DNA of 36,766 nucleotides from Hoeflea sp. (GCF_014359905.1 NZ_JACIYP010000050.1:1-36766); one strand, 5' to 3'. Shown: positions 1-7,534, counted from the stretch's first letter. Program-made: numbers and translations. The notes: generated by a model from the letters alone, not told the origin.

Positions 1-272
1 GGCGGCTGAACGACCTTGTGTGCACCGAGACGCTACGAACGAAATTTTATCCGCCGGACCTTGGCGCTCGACGCCTCTCCCGAGTTCTGCAGGCGCTGGA
101 CGGCTATCTCGCTGGAGCATCCCAGCGCGAGGTCGCGGTTGCGCTGTTCGGTGCGGAGCGTGTCGAGGCTGACTGGCGCGATCCGCGGAACCATCTCTGC
201 GACCAAGTGCGCCGCGCCATTAGACGCGGCCGCGACCTGATGAATGGCGGTTATCTAAAATTGTTGCGATGA
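1..272 (+). CDS. DUF2285-type DNA-binding protein, C-terminal part (5' end outside window)
   Basis: The reading frame is open to the left edge with no stop, so this is the end of a longer gene; a GTG at 18 could give an 84-residue product but sits inside the open frame. The visible part has the pattern of the DUF2285 domain: a helix of the type RVLQALDGYLAG, then REVAVALFG, a basic helix and the ending GGYLKLLR. DUF2285 proteins are small helix-turn-helix-like proteins that recur in alphaproteobacterial integrative conjugative elements and are thought to regulate them. It converges on a second DUF2285 gene on the other strand (ends 7 bases apart). Family assignment rests on pattern recognition; the specific role is unknown. 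Confidence 0.7.
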   Translation, partial: RLNDLVCTETLRTKFYPPDLGARRLSRVLQALDGYLAGASQREVAVALFGAERVEADWRDPRNHLCDQVRRAIRRGRDLMNGGYLKLLR

Positions 273-278
273 GGGAGC

Positions 279-554
279 TCAGTGCGCCCCGGTAGTGAGA
301 AGATGACGGTAACCATTATCCGACATCCATCTGGCACGGCGCAAGTGGCTCGCCAGGGCGTTGCGGGATCGCTCGGCCTCTCGCGCGGGGTCGATACCCA
401 GAACGATCCTCGACATCGCCTCATCCGACGCGCCGGCTGCGACGGCGTCGAGCAACCGCAGATAAACGATCAGATGACGCTCGTCATAGTCGGTGATTGT
501 CTCCGACCAAGGGACGTCCTCGACGATCTCTGGATTGAGTTCCGGCTTAGGCAT
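279..554 (-). CDS. DUF2285 domain-containing small regulator
   Basis: This 91-residue protein shows the short DUF2285 form common in ICEs: an acidic N-terminus, YDERHLIVYLRLLDA, then SRIVLGIDPAREAERSRNA and the ending WMSDNGYRHLL. The family is believed to bind DNA through an HTH-like fold; no target is known. The gene is divergent from the XRE gene at 641, with a nested inverted repeat between their starts, so both may be controlled from one operator. Start ATG at 554. It is only distantly similar to the left-edge DUF2285 protein, so the two are not a recent duplication. Confidence 0.75.
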   Translation of the reverse strand: MPKPELNPEIVEDVPWSETITDYDERHLIVYLRLLDAVAAGASDEAMSRIVLGIDPAREAERSRNALASHLRRARWMSDNGYRHLLTTGAH

Positions 555-590
555 GTCCCGCTCCGCTCATGGTTCCGTGCCATCCGAATA

Positions 591-621
591 ACATACTATA
601 GTTGATAAACTTAAAGTATGT
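591..621. promoter_or_regulatory. Nested inverted repeat, likely operator between divergent genes
   Basis: Outer arms ACATACT (591-597) and AGTATGT (615-621) enclose inner arms AGTT (600-603) and AACT (608-611) around a 4-base centre. The region is AT-rich in a GC-rich setting and lies between the divergent DUF2285 gene and the XRE gene at 641. This is the usual place and form of an autoregulatory site. The regulator identity is inferred, not shown. Confidence 0.5.
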
Positions 622-640
622 AATCCGCTGACCTTGGCGC

Positions 641-859
641 ATGGATATGCGCAAGACGGTCGGCGACAATGTCAGGCGGATCAGGCTCAAAAAGGGTCTG
701 ACCCAAGAACAGTTCGCCGAGATTTCCGGTTTCAGCCAGCAATACATCAGCGGGCTCGAACAAGGCCGCCGCAATCCAACCGTCGTGACGCTTTATGAAC
801 TCGCGACCGCGTTGGGTGTCAGTCATCTCGATCTCCTGCGTCCGGACAGATCGGGCTGA
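641..859 (+). CDS. XRE-family HTH transcriptional regulator
   Basis: This 72-residue protein is essentially one Cro/C1-type helix-turn-helix domain: VRRIRLKKGLTQEQFAEISG, then QQYISGLEQGRRNP as turn and recognition helix, then TVVTLYELATALGV. No other domain is present. Such regulators control maintenance and transfer genes of mobile elements, often by autorepression. The inverted repeat at 591-621 lies just upstream and is a plausible target. Start ATG at 641; a second in-frame ATG at 647 is possible. No strong ribosome-binding site is visible. Confidence 0.88.
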   Translation: MDMRKTVGDNVRRIRLKKGLTQEQFAEISGFSQQYISGLEQGRRNPTVVTLYELATALGVSHLDLLRPDRSG

Positions 860-934
860 GACTCGATCACCTTGTTTTTCGGATGTGGCGAAGGGCGATC
901 TCGTCCCATCAGTCAAGTTCGCACCGCATCAAAA

Positions 935-969
935 TATCCTAAAATGGGATAATCCGAAACTGGGATTAT
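935..969. promoter_or_regulatory. Tandem inverted repeats upstream of second XRE gene, likely operator
   Basis: Two overlapping dyads lie in an AT-rich stretch: TATCC (935-939) with GGATA (947-951), and ATAATCC (949-955) with GGATTAT (963-969). They sit 38 bases before the XRE gene starting at 1007. Repeated half-sites of the form GGGAT suggest a dimeric repressor site. No clear -35/-10 pair was assigned. Confidence 0.45.
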
Positions 970-1006
970 TTGGTCGAACCGTTTTGTCTCAAGCCGGTTC
1001 GGCCGA

Positions 1007-1249
1007 ATGTCCAAGACCCTTCGCACGCCGCGTCAACGCAAGCTGCTGGCGTTGCTGATCAAGCTTCGCAAGGCGAAGGGCCTGACGCAGGCGGATGTCG
1101 CCGCGCGGCTCAAGCGTACCCAATCCTTTGTCGCCAAATATGAAGGCGGCGAACGCCGTCTCGATATCATCGAATTCGTCGACGTCGTGCAGGCGCTTGG
1201 TGACGATCCCGGTGACGTTCTCAAGGAACTCTACAAGCCCAAGGGTTAA
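1007..1249 (+). CDS. XRE-family HTH transcriptional regulator
   Basis: This 80-residue protein has a single Cro/C1-type HTH: LLALLIKLRKAKGLTQADVA, then AARLKRTQSFVAKYEGGERR, then a third helix with VQALGDDPGDVLKELY. The motif SFVAKYEGGERRLD is typical of the XRE subgroup common in alphaproteobacteria. It follows the first XRE gene in the same direction, 147 bases apart, and is closed by a rho-independent terminator at 1253-1281, so it is probably the end of its transcript. Confidence 0.88.
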   Translation: MSKTLRTPRQRKLLALLIKLRKAKGLTQADVAARLKRTQSFVAKYEGGERRLDIIEFVDVVQALGDDPGDVLKELYKPKG

Positions 1250-1252
1250 GGC

Positions 1253-1281
1253 CGCCGCGCTTTCGCGCGGCGTCTTTGTTT
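1253..1281 (+). terminator. Rho-independent terminator after XRE gene
   Basis: A perfect 8-bp stem, CGCCGCGC (1253-1260) and GCGCGGCG (1265-1272) with loop TTTC, is followed by TCTTTGTTT. It begins 4 bases after the XRE stop codon. Confidence 0.75.
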
Positions 1282-1284
1282 GAA

Positions 1285-1460
1285 GCGTCTCCCCGTCACG
1301 CGGGATGGGCGGCGCTCCCTTCTAGGCCCGCCGCGGCAGGCCGCAACCCACCGCTTGCGCTCCGGGTCCTCCACGTCGTTCCGGCCTTCGGTGCGTCCCG
1401 CCTCTGACGGCGGGCCTTCCGGTCGCTTTTCGCCGCCCATCCCGCTCCCGGGAGAGACGC
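1285..1460. repeat. Long nested inverted repeat upstream of ardC
   Basis: Paired arms nest from outside in: GCGTCTC (1285-1291) with GAGACGC (1454-1460); a 15-bp perfect pair 1300-1314 with 1431-1445; and a 10-bp pair 1324-1333 with 1408-1417. The whole 176-bp stretch could fold into one extended hairpin in RNA or ssDNA. It contains GCTTGCGCTCCGG (1353-1365), which recurs exactly at 5386-5398 in the similar structure before the DUF736 gene. It lies between the XRE terminator and ardC and holds no credible gene. It may be an RNA leader, a ssDNA promoter or a protein-binding site. Confidence 0.65.
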
Positions 1461-1485
1461 GGCGGGATTTGACGGGAGCTGGCCG

Positions 1486-2421
1486 ATGCGCGGAGAACAT
1501 AATCGTCAGACCGGGAAGCAGGCGGGGCCGCAGCTTTATGCCGATGTGACGGCAAAAATCGTCGCGGAACTGGAAGCGGGCCGGGTGCCTTGGGTGCAGC
1601 CCTGGGACGAAGCGAAAGCGGGGCTCGGTCTGCCGCGCAATGCGGCGACGGGGAATGCCTATTCGGGGATCAATATCCTGATCCTCTGGAGCGCCGTCAT
1701 CGAACGGGGTTTCGCCGCCCAGAACTGGCTCACCTTCCGGCAAGCGCTTTCGCTTGGCGGCCATGTCCGCAAGGGCGAGAAGGGCGTGACCCTCGTTTAT
1801 GCCGACCGCTTCACGCCCAAGGCGGAACGGGAACGCGCGGCGGCGGAGGGCGAGGAGGCCCGGAGCGTTCCCTTTCTCAAGCGCTTCACCGTTTTCAATG
1901 TCGCGCAATGCGACGGCCTGCCGGGCGAGCTGCTTGCACCGCCCGCCATACTGCCGGAATGCGAGACCGTGCCCGCCGCCGAGGCGCTGATCGCCGCGAC
2001 CGGCGCGGCATTCCATGTGGGCGGCGCGATGGCCCTTTATGTGCCGAGCCTCGACCGCATCGAGGTGCCGCCGCAAACGGCCTTTCACGAGCCGGTCAAT
2101 TATTACCGCACCTGTTTCCATGAACTCGGCCACTGGACCGGCCACCCCTCGCGGCTGGCGCGCGATCTTTCCGGGCGTTTTGGCTCGCGCGCCTATGCGG
2201 CGGAGGAACTCGTCGCCGAAATGGCGAGCGCCTTTGTCTGCGCCGCGCTCGGCATCGTGCCGACGGTGCGCCATGCGGACTATATCGCCTCATGGCTCGA
2301 CCTGTTGCGCGACGATGAGCGTGCCATCTTCCGCGCCGCGAGCCTCGCCTCCAAGGCGGCGGATTTCCTGCTGGCCTTCCGCGCGGAGGGCACAGAGACG
2401 GGCGCGGGGAGGGCGGCATGA
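1486..2421 (+). CDS. ardC: ArdC-like antirestriction protein with zincin-like metallopeptidase domain
   Basis: This 311-residue protein has the two-part ArdC layout. The N-terminal ssDNA-binding domain (about 15-130) contains AGRVPWVQPWD and a lysine/arginine-rich GGHVRKGEKG. The C-terminal metallopeptidase-like domain carries FHELGHWTGH, with the zinc-binding HELGH at residues 212-216, followed by YAAEELVAEMASAF, which can supply the third ligand. ArdC proteins protect incoming conjugative DNA, probably by binding the transferred single strand and counteracting host restriction. The gene starts an apparent operon with the small ORF at 2418 (ATGA overlap), the 2628 gene and the ParB-like gene. 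It is preceded by a 176-bp nested inverted repeat that may govern early expression on entry. Confidence 0.87.
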   Translation: MRGEHNRQTGKQAGPQLYADVTAKIVAELEAGRVPWVQPWDEAKAGLGLPRNAATGNAYSGINILILWSAVIERGFAAQNWLTFRQALSLGGHVRKGEKGVTLVYADRFTPKAERERAAAEGEEARSVPFLKRFTVFNVAQCDGLPGELLAPPAILPECETVPAAEALIAATGAAFHVGGAMALYVPSLDRIEVPPQTAFHEPVNYYRTCFHELGHWTGHPSRLARDLSGRFGSRAYAAEELVAEMASAFVCAALGIVPTVRHADYIASWLDLLRDDERAIFRAASLASKAADFLLAFRAEGTETGAGRAA

Positions 2422-2615
2422 GCGAGCACCCGCCTCTCGACTCCGAAAAGACGCCCGAAGGCGAGCAGTGCCTCATGCCGGGCGTCGCGCCGATCCGCGA
2501 GCGCGACCGGCTGGCGGCCTTCATGGCCGCGCCGCTGCGCCCGCGCAAAGCCCAGAAGCCCTTGAACATCGGCCTCTTCGACGAGGACGCCCGCAACCAG
2601 CTGAGTCTGTTCTGA
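2418..2615 (+). CDS. Small conserved protein downstream of ardC
   Basis: This 65-residue ORF overlaps the ardC stop by four bases (ATGA), which indicates translational coupling. It is charged, with no membrane segment or recognisable domain, and ends in a C-terminal segment LFDEDARNQLSLF. That ending resembles the QLxLF-type peptide by which proteins dock onto the DNA polymerase sliding clamp, but this is only a similarity of pattern. Function unknown. Confidence 0.65.
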   Translation: MSEHPPLDSEKTPEGEQCLMPGVAPIRERDRLAAFMAAPLRPRKAQKPLNIGLFDEDARNQLSLF

Positions 2616-2627
2616 AGGAGATACGCG

Positions 2628-3146
2628 ATGAAGAAATGGACGGTGCAATGCGGCTTTGCTGCCTATTACGCCAATATCGTGGCGGTCGAGGCCGACACGC
2701 TCGCGGAGGCACTGGAGAGGGCCATCGTCACCGCCAATGAGAGCGACGGCTGGAAGCCACTCGACGATTGCGGCCCGACCTTCATCGATGCCGTTGCCGA
2801 AGGCGACGATGCCGATCCATGGCGGGAGTTTGCCTCCTCGCTCCCTGTGCCGCCGCGCTTCTCGGAGCGCGGTGAGCCCGTCGCCGTGACCGTCACGGTT
2901 TCCGGCGGCGTCGTGCAACAGGTCGAGATCGAGGGCGGACGCGCCCGCGTCCATGTCCATGACCACGACACCGAGGGCGCCGCGCCCGGCACGCCCGGCC
3001 TTCATATCGATGCGGCGGGCGGCACTTACGCGCTCGCCGACTGGTCGAATTTCTCTCTGCCGCTTGAAGCGGCGGAGAGCCCGAGCCCCACCCCCGAAAA
3101 CACGAAAGGAGACACCAATGGAACTGCGTCACATCCCGATCGATGA
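2628..3146 (+). CDS. Conserved hypothetical protein, ICE establishment region
   Basis: This 172-residue protein has a good ribosome-binding site (AAGGAG) just before ATG 2628. The N-terminal half (KKWTVQCGFAAYYANIVAVE, then an alanine-rich helix AEALERAIVTAN) looks like a small alpha/beta domain. The tail from about residue 145 is proline/serine-rich and disordered. It is acidic overall with no signal peptide. Its 3' end overlaps the start of the ParB-like gene by 29 bases, so the two are probably co-expressed. I do not recognise a functional family. Confidence 0.72.
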   Translation: MKKWTVQCGFAAYYANIVAVEADTLAEALERAIVTANESDGWKPLDDCGPTFIDAVAEGDDADPWREFASSLPVPPRFSERGEPVAVTVTVSGGVVQQVEIEGGRARVHVHDHDTEGAAPGTPGLHIDAAGGTYALADWSNFSLPLEAAESPSPTPENTKGDTNGTASHPDR

Positions 3147-4848
3147 ACTGCGCCCCGCCGCGATCAATATGCGGCATGGCAAGCGCCCGCCCGATATCGA
3201 CGACATCCTGCCCTCGATCCGGGCGCGCGGCATCCTGCAGCCGCTTCTCGTGCGCCCCGTCGAGGCGGAGCCCAACGCCTATGAAATCGTCGCCGGACGG
3301 CGGCGCTATTTCTCGGCCAAGGCGGTGAAGGAAGAGCAGGGCGAAGTCGAGCCCTTGCCCTGCGCCGTAATGGAGTCCGGCGACGATGCCGCCGCGCTCG
3401 AAGCCTCGCTAATCGAGAACATCGCCCGTCTCGATCCCGACGAGATGAGCCAGTATGAGTGTTTCGCGCGGCTTACCCGCGAGGGGAAATCCGTCGCCGA
3501 CATCGCCGCGACTTTCGGTCTTACCGAATTGATGGTGAAGCGCCGCCTCGCGCTCGGCACGCTGATCGCGCCGATCCGCGCGGCCTATCGGGCGGAGAAG
3601 ATCGACGCCGCATCGATCCGCCATCTGACGCTTGCCTCGCAGGCGAAGCAGAAGGAATGGTGGAAGCTCTGGAAGGCGGACCGGAACGCCTGTCCGACCG
3701 GCCACCGGTTGAAGCAATGGCTCTTCGGCGGCCAGTCGATTGCGACCGGCGCGGCGCTCTTCCCGCTCGATACTTACGAGGGCGAAATCGTCACCGATCT
3801 TTTCGGCGAGGAAGGGTACTTCGCCGATCCGGACCTCTTCTGGCGCAAGCAGGGCGAGGCCATTGCAGCCAAAGCAGACGCGCTGCGCGAGGCGGGCTGG
3901 AGTGAGGTGATCGTTATGGAGCCCGGCGAGCACTTCCCCGCATGGGACTACGAGAAGGTCCCGAAGAAGAAGGGAGGCAAGGTCTATGTCGAGGTCTCAG
4001 GCCGCGGCGAGGTCAGTTTCCATGAGGGATATCTCTCCCGCGCGGAGGCGCGCCGCAAGGCAAAACACGAGGGCGCGGGCAATGATGCAGCGGAGGTCCG
4101 CGCCGCCCGGCCCGAGGTGACCAAAGCGATGCGCAACTATATCGAACTGCATCGCCATGCCGCCGTGCGCGCCGAATTGCTGGACCATCCCGGCATCGCG
4201 CTGCGGCTGATGCTCGCGCATGTCATCGCCGGATCGGCGCTCTGGCAGGTGACGCCGGAGCCGCAGAAAGCGGCGTCCGACGCCATCGCGAAGAGCCTCG
4301 CGGCCAATGTCGCCGAACGTGCCTTCCGGGGCTGGCAGGCCAATATCCGGGCCCTGCTCGGTCTTCCGGAAGAGCGCGAAAACCTCACCGCGCCGCACGG
4401 CGACGCGGAGGCGACCATCGCCCTCTTCGCCAAGCTGCTGATGCTCAATGACGAGGAGGTCATGAATGTGCTCGCCACTGTGATGGGCGAGACATTGCAG
4501 GTCGGGAGCGCGGCGGTCGAGGCGCTGGCGGTGGTGCTGAAGCGCGACATGGGCCCGGTCTGGGAGCCGGACGCGCCCTTCTTCGAACTGCTGCGCGACA
4601 GGAGCACGATCAATGCGATGCTGGCCGACATAGCCGGAAAGAGTGTCGCCGACCAGAATGTCGCCGAGAAGGCCTCCGTCCAGAAGCAGATCATCCGCGA
4701 CTGTCTCGCAGGCACGAATGGCCGGGCGAAGGTCGGCACATGGCTGCCGCGCTGGATGCATGTTCCGGCGCGGGCCTATCGCGAGGATGGCGACTTCGCG
4801 CCCGCCGAGGCATGGCATCGCGTCGCGGGATATTTCGGGAAGGCCTAA
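3118..4848 (+). CDS. ParB/RepB/Spo0J-family partition-like protein
   Basis: This 576-residue protein starts at ATG 3118, behind AAAGGAG; an upstream in-frame ATG (2953) lies inside the preceding gene and lacks homology. Residues 1-100 are the ParB N-terminal nuclease-like domain, with the box EIVAGRRRYFSAKAV and ALEASLIENIARLDPDEMSQYE. Residues about 120-170 form the HTH (SVADIAATFGLTELMVKRRL). The remainder is a long C-terminal part seen in plasmid and ICE ParB-like proteins. No parA partner lies nearby, so it may regulate or stabilise the element rather than act in classical partition. It ends at a terminator (4855-4886). Confidence 0.87.
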   Translation: MELRHIPIDELRPAAINMRHGKRPPDIDDILPSIRARGILQPLLVRPVEAEPNAYEIVAGRRRYFSAKAVKEEQGEVEPLPCAVMESGDDAAALEASLIENIARLDPDEMSQYECFARLTREGKSVADIAATFGLTELMVKRRLALGTLIAPIRAAYRAEKIDAASIRHLTLASQAKQKEWWKLWKADRNACPTGHRLKQWLFGGQSIATGAALFPLDTYEGEIVTDLFGEEGYFADPDLFWRKQGEAIAAKADALREAGWSEVIVMEPGEHFPAWDYEKVPKKKGGKVYVEVSGRGEVSFHEGYLSRAEARRKAKHEGAGNDAAEVRAARPEVTKAMRNYIELHRHAAVRAELLDHPGIALRLMLAHVIAGSALWQVTPEPQKAASDAIAKSLAANVAERAFRGWQANIRALLGLPEERENLTAPHGDAEATIALFAKLLMLNDEEVMNVLATVMGETLQVGSAAVEALAVVLKRDMGPVWEPDAPFFELLRDRSTINAMLADIAGKSVADQNVAEKASVQKQIIRDCLAGTNGRAKVGTWLPRWMHVPARAYREDGDFAPAEAWHRVAGYFGKA

Positions 4849-4854
4849 AACTTT

Positions 4855-4886
4855 GCGGGCGTCGTCCTTCGCCGCCCGCTCTTTTT
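4855..4886 (+). terminator. Rho-independent terminator after parB-like gene
   Basis: Stem GCGGGCG (4855-4861) pairs with CGCCCGC (4873-4879) and is followed by TCTTTTT, beginning 6 bases after the stop codon. Confidence 0.7.
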
Positions 4887-5249
4887 CATGAGCGAACAGA
4901 TCGTTATTCATCGCCTGCCGCGCTCCGGAGTCGCGAGGGCGGCGTGATCGCGGACATGATTTCAGAGGCAGTGAAGCCGTCGTCAAGCAACATGCGGGAA
5001 CGCGATGTGGGCGCGCTTGGCCGCGTTCCGGTGGTAAGGCAGGGCTCTCATCGCTCGCTCTTCGCCACGCATCTGCCGCATCCTACTCTCCCGCATGAGC
5101 GCTTTCCGGTGTCGTCGGCGTGTCGCTTCGGTGTTGAATCGATCTATCGCTCCGGCCTTCATCATCCGGCCCGACCGCCTCAGGAAGCTTGGCGCGCATG
5201 GATTGCAAGGGCTCTCTCCTCCTTCGGCAGGGGCGTCACCGGGGTCATT

Positions 5250-5451
5250 CCCTCGCTTGAGCGGCGATACCTATGGGCGCTACCGCCCGCCCGAAACCGT
5301 CGCGCCGGGCTTTTTTCCCCGCGCGCTGCCGCGCGCTCCTCGCGGGGTCGCTTCGCTTCAAAAAAGCCCGGCGCTCGGGTCCTGCGCTTGCGCTCCGGCC
5401 TCCGGTTCGGCGGGCGGCTGCCGCGCCCATCGGGGTTCGCCATCGCGAGGG
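5250..5451. repeat. Very long nested inverted repeat (about 200 bp) upstream of DUF736 gene
   Basis: Nested perfect arms are: CCCTCGC (5250-5256) with GCGAGGG (5445-5451); ATGGGCGC (5273-5280) with GCGCCCAT (5423-5430); CCGCCCGCC (5283-5291) with GGCGGGCGG (5409-5417); a 15-bp arm 5302-5316 with 5360-5374; and CCCCGCG (5317-5323) with CGCGGGG (5341-5347). Together they make one extended hairpin ending about 36 bases before the DUF736 start. It shares GCTTGCGCTCCGG (5386-5398) with the structure upstream of ardC. The rest of 4887-5487 has no credible gene; open frames there are shadows of high GC. Confidence 0.7.
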
Positions 5452-5487
5452 GAATGGACCCCTCGGCGTTCATCGAAGGAGAGACCC

Positions 5488-5811
5488 ATGCCTGCAATCG
5501 GATATGTCACCAAGCAGTCGAGCGGCGGCTACAAGGGCCAGTTGAAGACGCTGACCATCCGCGCCGAGATCGATATCGTGCCCAATGCGGTGAAAAGCGC
5601 CGAGGCACAGCCGGATTTCCGCGTCCTCACGCAGGGCGTCGAGATCGGCGCGGGCTGGACGCGTACCGGCGAAACTTCGGGCCGGGACTATGTGAGCCTC
5701 AGCCTCGCCGCGCCGGAATTCGGGCCGCGCCGGCTCTACGCCAATCTCGGCCGCGCCGCCGGTCAGGACGACGACGAGACCTTCGCGCTGATCTGGAATC
5801 CCGTCGATTGA
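5488..5811 (+). CDS. DUF736 domain-containing protein
   Basis: This 107-residue protein starts at ATG 5488 behind GAAGGAGAG; a longer upstream frame runs through the inverted repeat and is not coding. The pattern is that of DUF736: IGYVTKQSSGGYKGQLKTLT, then IDIVPNA, PDFRVLTQGVEIGAGW, a central SGRDYVSLSLAAPEF and the ending FALIWNPVD. DUF736 proteins are near-constant companions of alphaproteobacterial conjugative elements; their function is unknown, and the beta-rich pattern suggests a small single-domain fold. A second, diverged copy lies at 30247-30555, after trbI and DUF2274. It ends at a terminator (5824-5855). Confidence 0.87.
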   Translation: MPAIGYVTKQSSGGYKGQLKTLTIRAEIDIVPNAVKSAEAQPDFRVLTQGVEIGAGWTRTGETSGRDYVSLSLAAPEFGPRRLYANLGRAAGQDDDETFALIWNPVD

Positions 5812-5823
5812 CGCGACGCCACC

Positions 5824-5855
5824 GCCTCCGCGTCCCTCCGGGCGCGGAGGCTTTT
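5824..5855 (+). terminator. Rho-independent terminator after DUF736
   Basis: A perfect 9-bp stem GCCTCCGCG (5824-5832) and CGCGGAGGC (5843-5851) is followed by TTTT, 12 bases after the stop codon. Confidence 0.75.
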
Positions 5856-5992
5856 CCCTTCTGCGATCTGTTGCGCTGGCGAAACGATGTGGCCGGAACT
5901 TCGCCGCTCGGTCACCGGACCTCTTTTCCCGATCCTTGCCGTGGTGGGGCTTCCTTGCGCGATGCGCGCGTGGGAAAGATGCGAGGTGCCCC

Positions 5993-6220
5993 ATGGATGA
6001 CGACGCGACCCGGGCTGCGAATGCAAAGAAGGGCAGCCCTTTTCTCAACACACCGCAAGCCGCCCATTATGTCGGCCTCTCCGAGCGCACGCTGGAAAAG
6101 ATGCGCGTTGTCGGCGGCGGCCCCGAATACCGCAAGCATGGCCGCTATGTGCGCTATCACATCGACGATCTCGATGCCTGGTCTAGGGAGCGGGCGAAGC
6201 GCTCGACCTCCGATGAGTGA
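5993..6220 (+). CDS. Excisionase/AlpA-like helix-turn-helix protein
   Basis: This 75-residue protein has a MerR/excisionase-type winged HTH: FLNTPQAAHYVGLSERTLEK followed by the wing GGGPEYRKHGRYVRYHIDDL. Proteins of this type act as recombination directionality factors or as regulators of mobile-element genes. Start ATG 5993 was chosen because the upstream extension to 5936 is composed of the hairpin-rich leader. The leader 5945-5992 contains GGGGC and GCCCC ends around CGCG-rich arms, which could fold over the start region. The stop overlaps the traF start (ATG at 6213). A cognate integrase is not in the window. Confidence 0.82.
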   Translation: MDDDATRAANAKKGSPFLNTPQAAHYVGLSERTLEKMRVVGGGPEYRKHGRYVRYHIDDLDAWSRERAKRSTSDE

Positions 6221-6791
6221 GCGGCTCTCCCTCATCGCCGAAAGCGGTGCGCTTGTCCCCATGCGGTCCCCGCGCGGACCCAACTGCCCCCACCGCCGCA
6301 AGCGCTTCCTTCTCTGGACAGCACTCGGCATCGGCCTGATCGGCGCGGCTACATTCATCGACCCACTGCCGCGTCTCGTCTGGAACATGAGTGCCAGTGC
6401 GCCGCGTGGGCTCTATCTGCGTCTCTCATCGGACTTCGTTCGGGGCGATCTGGTGCTGGCGCGTTTGCCGGAAGAGGCCCGGCAGCTTGCCGACGAACGG
6501 CACTATCTCGCGCGAGACGCCCTGCTGATCAAGCGCGTCGCCGCTTCCCGTTTCGACACGGTCTGCATGATTGGCAATGACCTCTACATCAACGGCAGGC
6601 ACACGGTACGGCGGCTCGAACGCGACGGTGCGGGCCGTCCAATGCCGCTTTGGCAGGGCTGCGAGAGGCTCGGCGGCTATCACGTTTTGCTTCTCGCCGA
6701 AGGCGGACCCGCCTCTTTCGACGGGCGGTATTTCGGGCCGGTCGAGCGGCGGCTCGTCATCGGCAGGCTGGTGCCGCTATGGATATTCTGA
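6213..6791 (+). CDS. traF: TraF-like S26 family conjugative signal peptidase
   Basis: This 192-residue protein has an N-terminal membrane segment (about 31-50), then the S26 catalytic box NMSASAPRGLY with Ser62 (SxPxGxY pattern) and the catalytic lysine in LLIKRV at Lys107. Members of this family process and cyclise the TrbC pilin in P-type conjugation systems, acting at the periplasmic face of the inner membrane. Its substrate here would be TrbC (21970-22293). ATG 6213 overlaps the preceding stop by eight bases. A long in-frame extension upstream is non-coding. The product of the next gene is coupled (13-base overlap). Confidence 0.9.
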   Translation: MSERLSLIAESGALVPMRSPRGPNCPHRRKRFLLWTALGIGLIGAATFIDPLPRLVWNMSASAPRGLYLRLSSDFVRGDLVLARLPEEARQLADERHYLARDALLIKRVAASRFDTVCMIGNDLYINGRHTVRRLERDGAGRPMPLWQGCERLGGYHVLLLAEGGPASFDGRYFGPVERRLVIGRLVPLWIF

Positions 6792-7534
6792 CGCTAGTTC
6801 TCGCTCATGCGATCCGCAGCGCAGAGCCTGAACATGTTCTGTCACCGCTCGTCACGGCGAGCATGGCGGGCGATCCGCAAGCAGAGGACGTGGCGCAATG
6901 GCAGCCTCTCATTGCCGAAGCCGCGCGGCGTTTCGGCATTCCGGCGCACTGGATCGAGGGCGTCATTGAGGCCGAAAGCGGCGGCCGGACCATACTGGAC
7001 GGCGCACCGATCACCTCGTCCGCAGGCGCGATGGGGCTGATGCAACTGATGCCCGCGACCTATACCGAACTGCGCGACCGATACGGGCTCGGACCCGACC
7101 CGCATGTGTCCCGCGACAATATTCTGGCGGGCACGGCTTATCTCCGCGAGATGCGCGACCGCTTCGGTTTTCCCGGTCTCTTCGCCGCCTATCATGCCGG
7201 ACCGACACGCTATGAGGCGTATCTGAAGGGCGAGCAGAGCCTTCCCGATGAGACCCTTGCCTATCTCGCGGTAGTTCTCCCGCGTGTTGAAATCGTCCCC
7301 ACAGACGACAAAGCAGTCGTCTCATTGGCAACCGCACGCGTGTCTTTCGCCTCCGGAAAATCGCTTTTCTTCCCGCTCGATGGGCATGAAACGCGCCCCG
7401 AAATTGCTTCGACGAACGATCCGGTTCAGCGTCGAAAGAGGTATCTCTTTGCCGGTTCTGACGGCAAATCGCGCGGCGACTCCGCTGCCGGTGGTGGCGA
7501 TCTCTTCGTGCCGCTCTCCGGCATCTCCCGTTAG
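6779..7534 (+). CDS. Lytic transglycosylase (SLT domain), conjugation-associated
   Basis: This 251-residue protein has a soluble lytic transglycosylase domain (about 42-160): HWIEGVIEAESGG with catalytic Glu66 in the ES motif, SSAGAMGLMQLMPATY, NILAGTAYL and FPGLFAAYHAGP. It cuts peptidoglycan to let the transfer apparatus cross the wall, the job of VirB1 in other systems. No clear cleavable signal peptide is present, although the first 15 residues are hydrophobic. The C-terminal third is low-complexity. It starts inside the end of traF. Confidence 0.88.
   Translation: MDILTLVLAHAIRSAEPEHVLSPLVTASMAGDPQAEDVAQWQPLIAEAARRFGIPAHWIEGVIEAESGGRTILDGAPITSSAGAMGLMQLMPATYTELRDRYGLGPDPHVSRDNILAGTAYLREMRDRFGFPGLFAAYHAGPTRYEAYLKGEQSLPDETLAYLAVVLPRVEIVPTDDKAVVSLATARVSFASGKSLFFPLDGHETRPEIASTNDPVQRRKRYLFAGSDGKSRGDSAAGGGDLFVPLSGISR

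Noticed and set aside
1246..2274. 342-residue minus-strand open frame opposite ardC
   Set aside because: It crosses the terminator and hairpin region and mirrors the ardC frame; composition is that of a shadow.
4740..6212. Long plus-strand frame leading into traF
   Set aside because: It runs through the end of parB, the long inverted repeat and DUF736 out of frame; only the part from 6213 has TraF features.
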